Assembly (NCBI GenBank): GCA_965194535.1
Contig: OZ239145.1
Span: 1,612,001 to 1,676,000, forward strand
Origin: Verrucolacustris abundans
GTDB taxonomy: Bacteria; Verrucomicrobiota; Verrucomicrobiia; Methylacidiphilales; Verrucolacustridaceae
Direction: 5' to 3'
DNA length: 64,000 bases
Shown: one piece after another, positions 60,910 to 64,000 of the stretch
How positions within the stretch are numbered: the stretch's first letter is position 1
How the letters are laid out: every line of letters begins with the position of its first letter
The notes under the pieces: model-generated
Told to the model about the DNA's origin: nothing
Databases searched by the model: none
Seen by the model: only the letters and a program-made list of their open reading frames with translations
Position numbers and translations under genes: made by a program

Positions 60910-60937
60910 AACCTAGAAAGGAGATGCTCGAAGTCAA
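60910..60937 (-). promoter_or_regulatory. Promoter of the polyprenyl synthase gene
   Basis: On the - strand TTGACT (60937-60932) and TAGGTT (60915-60910) are 16 nt apart. The -10 box ends 6 nt before the ATG at 60903, predicting a leaderless message. Confidence 0.55.
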
Positions 60938-60978
60938 ATATCCAAGGTCATCCAGTCTTTCTAATTTTTCCTCTTCAT

Positions 60979-60984
60979 CATAAT
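60979..60984 (+). promoter_or_regulatory. -10 box upstream of the HEAT-repeat lipoprotein gene
   Basis: CATAAT ends 8 nt before the ATG at 60993, separated by a pyrimidine-only stretch without a Shine-Dalgarno; the -35 is weak. Confidence 0.35.
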
Positions 60985-60992
60985 CTCCCCCC

Positions 60993-62027
60993 ATGTACTC
61001 GGCCCTATCTGCCCTCGTCTTGGCCCTCCTCCTGACCTCCTGTTCCCAGCCCGACGGTCGCATTGCCCAAAGCGCCCACCAACTCTTGGAACAAGGAAAA
61101 CTCCAACAGGCCCAAGAATCCCTCCAAGACGGTTTCCGCCAATTCCCTCAAAGCATCGCCCTTCGCCAAGAAAGACTTCACCTCAACCTGCTCGCAGGCC
61201 AACCCGAACTAGCGGCAGCCGAGGCCCAGCAAATGCTACAAACCCAACCTTCAGCCCAACCCTACCGCCTCCCCCTTCGCGATCCCTCCCCAGCGATTCG
61301 CTCCCTCGCCGTCCGCGCATTCGCACTCGCCCCACCCCAACACCCCTCTCCCCTCTCCGTTCTTCGCACCGCACTCCGTGACCCTGATCCGACCGTTCGC
61401 CGCGAATCCATCGAAGCCACCCGCATTCTTACCACCCCCCAAGCCACCCCAATTCTCCGTCAAGCCACCCAAGATCCCGATTGGCTCACCCGCGCATCCG
61501 CTGCCCGACTCCTCGGAAACCGCGCCGACCCCACCGCGATCCCGACTCTCTTCTCCATGCTGCAAGACAAAGACTCCTATGTTCGCCGCTTCGCCCGACG
61601 ATCTCTTTTGGAACTCTCCACTGTGGCAAAACCCGATGCCTACCTCCCTGCGCTTCAATCCAAAGATCGCACCACACAAGTCGTCGCCGCACTTGCCCTC
61701 GCCCGTCTCAATGACGGTCGCGGTCTGGATATTCTTCTGGCTGAAATGGCCAATCCTCTTGGCGTCGAACGAATTGAAGGAGTCAAATCCGCAGTCCGCA
61801 TCCAAGACCCCAGAGTCCTACCCGCTGTCCGTGCCGCAACTTCCGATCAAGATTCACAGGTTCGCATGGTCGCTCTCATCGCCCTCGGTCTTTTGCAAGA
61901 CAAAGAGTCAGCGCCCCTCATGAAAAAAATTCAGAGCGATACATCCGCACCTCAAGAGGTTCGCCTCGCTGCAGGCAAAGCCCTCGAACTTCTCTCACAA
62001 GCCCCAACCCAACCTAACCGCACCTAA
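60993..62027 (+). CDS. HEAT-repeat lipoprotein
   Basis: A 344-aa lipoprotein: signal peptide with lipobox LLTSC (Cys17), then TPR-like helices (about 25-85) and about six HEAT/PBS-lyase-like repeats from 95 to the end (e.g. RDPSPAIRSLAVRAFA, RDPDPTVRRESIEATRIL, QDPDWLTRASAARLLGNRADPTAIPTL, QDKDSYVRRFARRSLL, SDQDSQVRMVALIALGLL). Such proteins act as scaffolds; the partner is unknown. It is convergent with the PUR-alpha-like gene, 42 nt apart, and that gap has no clear terminator. Confidence 0.88.
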   Translation: MYSALSALVLALLLTSCSQPDGRIAQSAHQLLEQGKLQQAQESLQDGFRQFPQSIALRQERLHLNLLAGQPELAAAEAQQMLQTQPSAQPYRLPLRDPSPAIRSLAVRAFALAPPQHPSPLSVLRTALRDPDPTVRRESIEATRILTTPQATPILRQATQDPDWLTRASAARLLGNRADPTAIPTLFSMLQDKDSYVRRFARRSLLELSTVAKPDAYLPALQSKDRTTQVVAALALARLNDGRGLDILLAEMANPLGVERIEGVKSAVRIQDPRVLPAVRAATSDQDSQVRMVALIALGLLQDKESAPLMKKIQSDTSAPQEVRLAAGKALELLSQAPTQPNRT

Positions 62028-62069
62028 CCCTCAGCCCACTTCAAGGGGCACGATCAAATTCCCTACCTC

Positions 62070-62297
62070 TTATCGACCCAGCTCCTCCTGCTCAAAAACA
62101 ATTAAATCATCCAACGCCCGCGCAAAATCCTCCATCCCCGTTGCCGGCATGATAATCCGATCCCGCCGACCCCCTACATCTTCCGTGATTCGCAAAAAGC
62201 GTCCTCTGTCGTTCTCCTTAAGATCGAGAAAGAAAGTCTTCCTCTCAATCTGCACCTTTTCCGATCGTAATGTCCGTTCTTCTCCTCGTGGTTCCAT
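62070..62297 (-). CDS. PUR-alpha-like RNA/DNA-binding protein (DUF3276 type)
   Basis: A 75-aa protein: SEKVQIERKTFFLDLKENDRGRFLRITEDVGGRRDRIIMP followed by a helix MEDFARALDDLIVF. This is the single PUR repeat of the bacterial PurA-like family found in Bacteroidota, spirochaetes and relatives, which binds single-stranded nucleic acid. It lies upstream-independent, 79 nt downstream of trpG on the same strand; that gap shows nothing clear. Confidence 0.8.
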   Translation of the reverse strand: MEPRGEERTLRSEKVQIERKTFFLDLKENDRGRFLRITEDVGGRRDRIIMPATGMEDFARALDDLIVFEQEELGR

Positions 62298-62376
62298 AGT
62301 TTCAATGCCCCTTTCGAAGTAAAATCTTACGCCCCACCCCTCCTAGCGTCAACTCAACCAACCCCTCCTCTCCCTG

Positions 62377-62940
62377 CTAAATCTTCAAGAAATTCGCCAG
62401 CAGATCCTTACCCTCTTTGCTTAAGATCGATTCGGGATGAAACTGCACCCCATGCACGGGATATTCCCGATGCCGTAACCCCATAATCTCCCCTTCCGCA
62501 GTTTCCGCACAAACCTCCAGACAACTCGGAACCGAATTCTTTTCCACAATCAACGAGTGATACCTCGTCGCCTCGAATGGGTTCGGCAAGCCTTGGAAAA
62601 CACCCTTCCCATCGTGCTGAATAGGAGATGTCTTTCCATGCATCAAACGCCCGGCCCGAACCACCTTCCCCCCATACACCTCCCCCATGCACTGATGCCC
62701 TAAACAAACTCCTAAGATCGGAATCTTCCCACCAAACTTGCGAATCAACTCCATCGAAATTCCCGCCTCCTCAGGTCGTCCTGGCCCGGGAGAGATAACA
62801 ATCTTTTGCGGCTTCATTTTCTCCACCTCGTCAGGCGTGATCGCATCATTTCGCTTCACCTGAGGATCTGCCCCCAACTCCCCAAAATATTGGACAAGAT
62901 TATAGGTAAACGAGTCGTAGTTATCGATGACCAGTAACAT
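62377..62940 (-). CDS. trpG: Anthranilate synthase glutamine amidotransferase subunit TrpG
   Basis: A 187-aa class I glutamine amidotransferase supplying ammonia to TrpE. Markers: MLLVIDNYDSFTYNLVQYFGELG, ISPGPGRPEEAG, the nucleophile Cys79 in GVCLGHQC and the His-x-Glu pair in VQFHPESIL. In some bacteria this protein also serves para-aminobenzoate synthase. It follows trpE by 9 nt. Confidence 0.96.
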   Translation of the reverse strand: MLLVIDNYDSFTYNLVQYFGELGADPQVKRNDAITPDEVEKMKPQKIVISPGPGRPEEAGISMELIRKFGGKIPILGVCLGHQCMGEVYGGKVVRAGRLMHGKTSPIQHDGKGVFQGLPNPFEATRYHSLIVEKNSVPSCLEVCAETAEGEIMGLRHREYPVHGVQFHPESILSKEGKDLLANFLKI

Positions 62941-62949
62941 AGTCTGATC

Positions 62950-64000
62950 CTACGCCAAGGTTCTCGCCGCCGCCACCGCCGCTAGACCCGCCTTGGCCTT
63001 GTTTACGCTCTCCTGATACTCCCCCTCGGGAGTTGAGTCGGCCACCAATCCGCCCCCCGCCTGAACATGAGCCTTCCCTCCTTTGAGCAAAATCGTGCGA
63101 ATTGAAATACAGGAATCTAAATTCCCATCGAAAGAAAAATACCCCGCCGCCCCCGCATAAGCCCCTCGTCGAGTCGGTTCCGAATCAGCCAAAATCTGAA
63201 GTGCCCGAACTTTCGGCGAGCCACTGACCGTCCCCGCAGGAAAAGTGGCCCTCATGACCTGAAACGAATCTTGCCCCGGACGTAATTGCCCCGTTACACG
63301 TGAAACCAGATGCATCACATGCGAAAACCTTTCCACCTCCATCAATTCCACCACTTTCACGCTCTTGTACTCGCAGACTCTCCCTAAATCATTCCTCGCC
63401 AAATCCACCAGCATAATATGCTCCGCTCGCTCTTTGGGGTCTGCTTTCATCTCCTGCTCATTTTTCAGATCCTCTTCGGTCGTCGCCCCGCGGGCCTTCG
63501 TTCCAGCAATCGGACGAATCTCCACCTTTCCATTTTCACACCGCACATGCGTTTCAGGCGATGACCCGACCAATGCCAACCCCGCCATCTCTAGACAAAA
63601 CATGTACGGCGACGGATTGATCGCACGCAGAGCCCGATACAGATCAATCGGCCTACCCTGAAACGGCACAGTAAATCTTTGCGAGGGCACCACCTGAAAA
63701 ATATCGCCCGCTCGGATATGCTCCTGCATCCCTTCAGCCATCTTCAAATACTCCGACTTTGTCATATTTGGAGTCGCTCCCAACAACAGATCTCCCTCAG
63801 GTCGCTTAGGGACCTCTGTGCTGGGTTTTCCTGCTGACTGCGCCAATCGTTTCCCCAAAGCCTCCAACCTCTCCAGCCCTTTTTGATAATCCGCTTTTGG
63901 ATCTTTTCCTGTTTTTACCTGCACAACCAATCGACGCGTCTTTTTTTCATGATCAAACATCACAAACTCCTCCACCAATGCAAAACACGCATCGGGTACG
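62950..64000 (-). CDS. trpE: Anthranilate synthase component I TrpE (N-terminus beyond window)
   Basis: The frame is open to the right edge, so the N-terminal part is missing; a TTG at 63978 is not a real start, since PDACFALVEEFVMFDHE upstream and across it is typical TrpE sequence. The chorismate-binding core is present: GDIFQVVPSQRFTVPFQG, INPSPYMFCLEMAGLALVGSSPETHVR, RPIAGTKARGATTEED, HIMLVDLARNDLGRVCEYKSVKV, FPAGTVSGSPKVRALQILADSEPTRRGAYAGAAGYFSFDGN. It makes anthranilate from chorismate with ammonia from TrpG. Confidence 0.96.
   Translation of the reverse strand, partial: VPDACFALVEEFVMFDHEKKTRRLVVQVKTGKDPKADYQKGLERLEALGKRLAQSAGKPSTEVPKRPEGDLLLGATPNMTKSEYLKMAEGMQEHIRAGDIFQVVPSQRFTVPFQGRPIDLYRALRAINPSPYMFCLEMAGLALVGSSPETHVRCENGKVEIRPIAGTKARGATTEEDLKNEQEMKADPKERAEHIMLVDLARNDLGRVCEYKSVKVVELMEVERFSHVMHLVSRVTGQLRPGQDSFQVMRATFPAGTVSGSPKVRALQILADSEPTRRGAYAGAAGYFSFDGNLDSCISIRTILLKGGKAHVQAGGGLVADSTPEGEYQESVNKAKAGLAAVAAARTLA

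Noticed and set aside
61251..61805. 184-codon - strand frame inside the HEAT-repeat gene
   Set aside because: Repeats of the HEAT gene give periodic open frames on the other strand; the lipobox and repeat structure support the + strand gene.

Overview
The window looks like chromosome of a Gram-negative bacterium, most probably from the PVC superphylum (Verrucomicrobiota). This rests on content, not a database search: a two-membrane cell plan (Mla lipid transport, type II secretion), a prepilin-like protein of the class abundant in Verrucomicrobiota, Planctomycetota and Lentisphaerota, several large secreted proteins without recognisable family, and a ResB/CcsA cytochrome c system. No insertion sequence, prophage, CRISPR array or rRNA is visible. 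The + strand is C-rich and G-poor almost everywhere, whichever strand is coding, so the window probably lies within one replichore with the - strand leading; most genes are on the - strand.

Layout. 1-6584 (-): aminopeptidase followed by a type II secretion/type IV pilus-like operon (gspE, gspF, an unknown secreted protein, gspG, gspH, gspI running off the left edge). 6629-7225 (+): small secreted protein. 7229-16275 (-): a nine-gene chain joined mostly by 4-nt overlaps: cyclic-nucleotide-binding protein, AI-2E-type permease, three YqjD/YqjE/YqjK-like membrane-stress genes, proB, proA, a glycoside hydrolase-glycosyltransferase fusion and an ABC exporter. 16370-20365 (+): STAS protein, mlaE, mlaF, mlaD, an RsbW-like kinase and a metallo-beta-lactamase-fold hydrolase. 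20370-21149 (-): WG-repeat protein. 21278-26004 (+): resB, ccsA, folB, tRNA-Val(GAC), fumarylacetoacetase-family hydrolase. 26152-29364 (-): SWIM/SNF2 helicase. 29501-36279 and on to 37060 (+): an STN-domain protein and pseudopilin, then pdxJ, acpS, nnr, a polyprenyl-phosphate sugar transferase, rlmN, prmA. 37063-39601 (-): two-subunit dehydrogenase E1 and a second cNMP-binding protein. 39646-42087 (+): CDF-like transporter and amino-acid permease. 42089-49287 (-): alaS, a complete riboflavin set (ribBA, ribH, ribD, ribE), nusB and a zinc-ribbon coiled-coil protein. 49437-50144 (+): exported superoxide dismutase. 50141-60903 (-): three unfamiliar secreted/membrane proteins around a DinG helicase, a CbiX chelatase with a probable Fe-S partner, an ECF sigma factor with a putative anti-sigma protein and a protease-dead HtrA homologue, and a polyprenyl diphosphate synthase. 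60993-62027 (+): HEAT-repeat lipoprotein. 62070-64000 (-): PUR-alpha-like protein, trpG and trpE (cut by the right edge).

Functionally the window mixes housekeeping (proline, riboflavin, pyridoxal phosphate, tryptophan, tRNA charging, ribosome modification) with envelope biology. The points most worth following are the STAS/Mla/RsbW cluster, the ECF locus carrying a catalytically dead HtrA protein, a CDF-like transporter whose two metal-site histidines are both lysine, a 32-bp near-perfect palindrome read in frame inside ribD, the hydrolase-transferase fusion, and a recurring promoter arrangement in which the -10 box ends only 6-14 nt before the start codon, which suggests leaderless or very short-leader transcripts.
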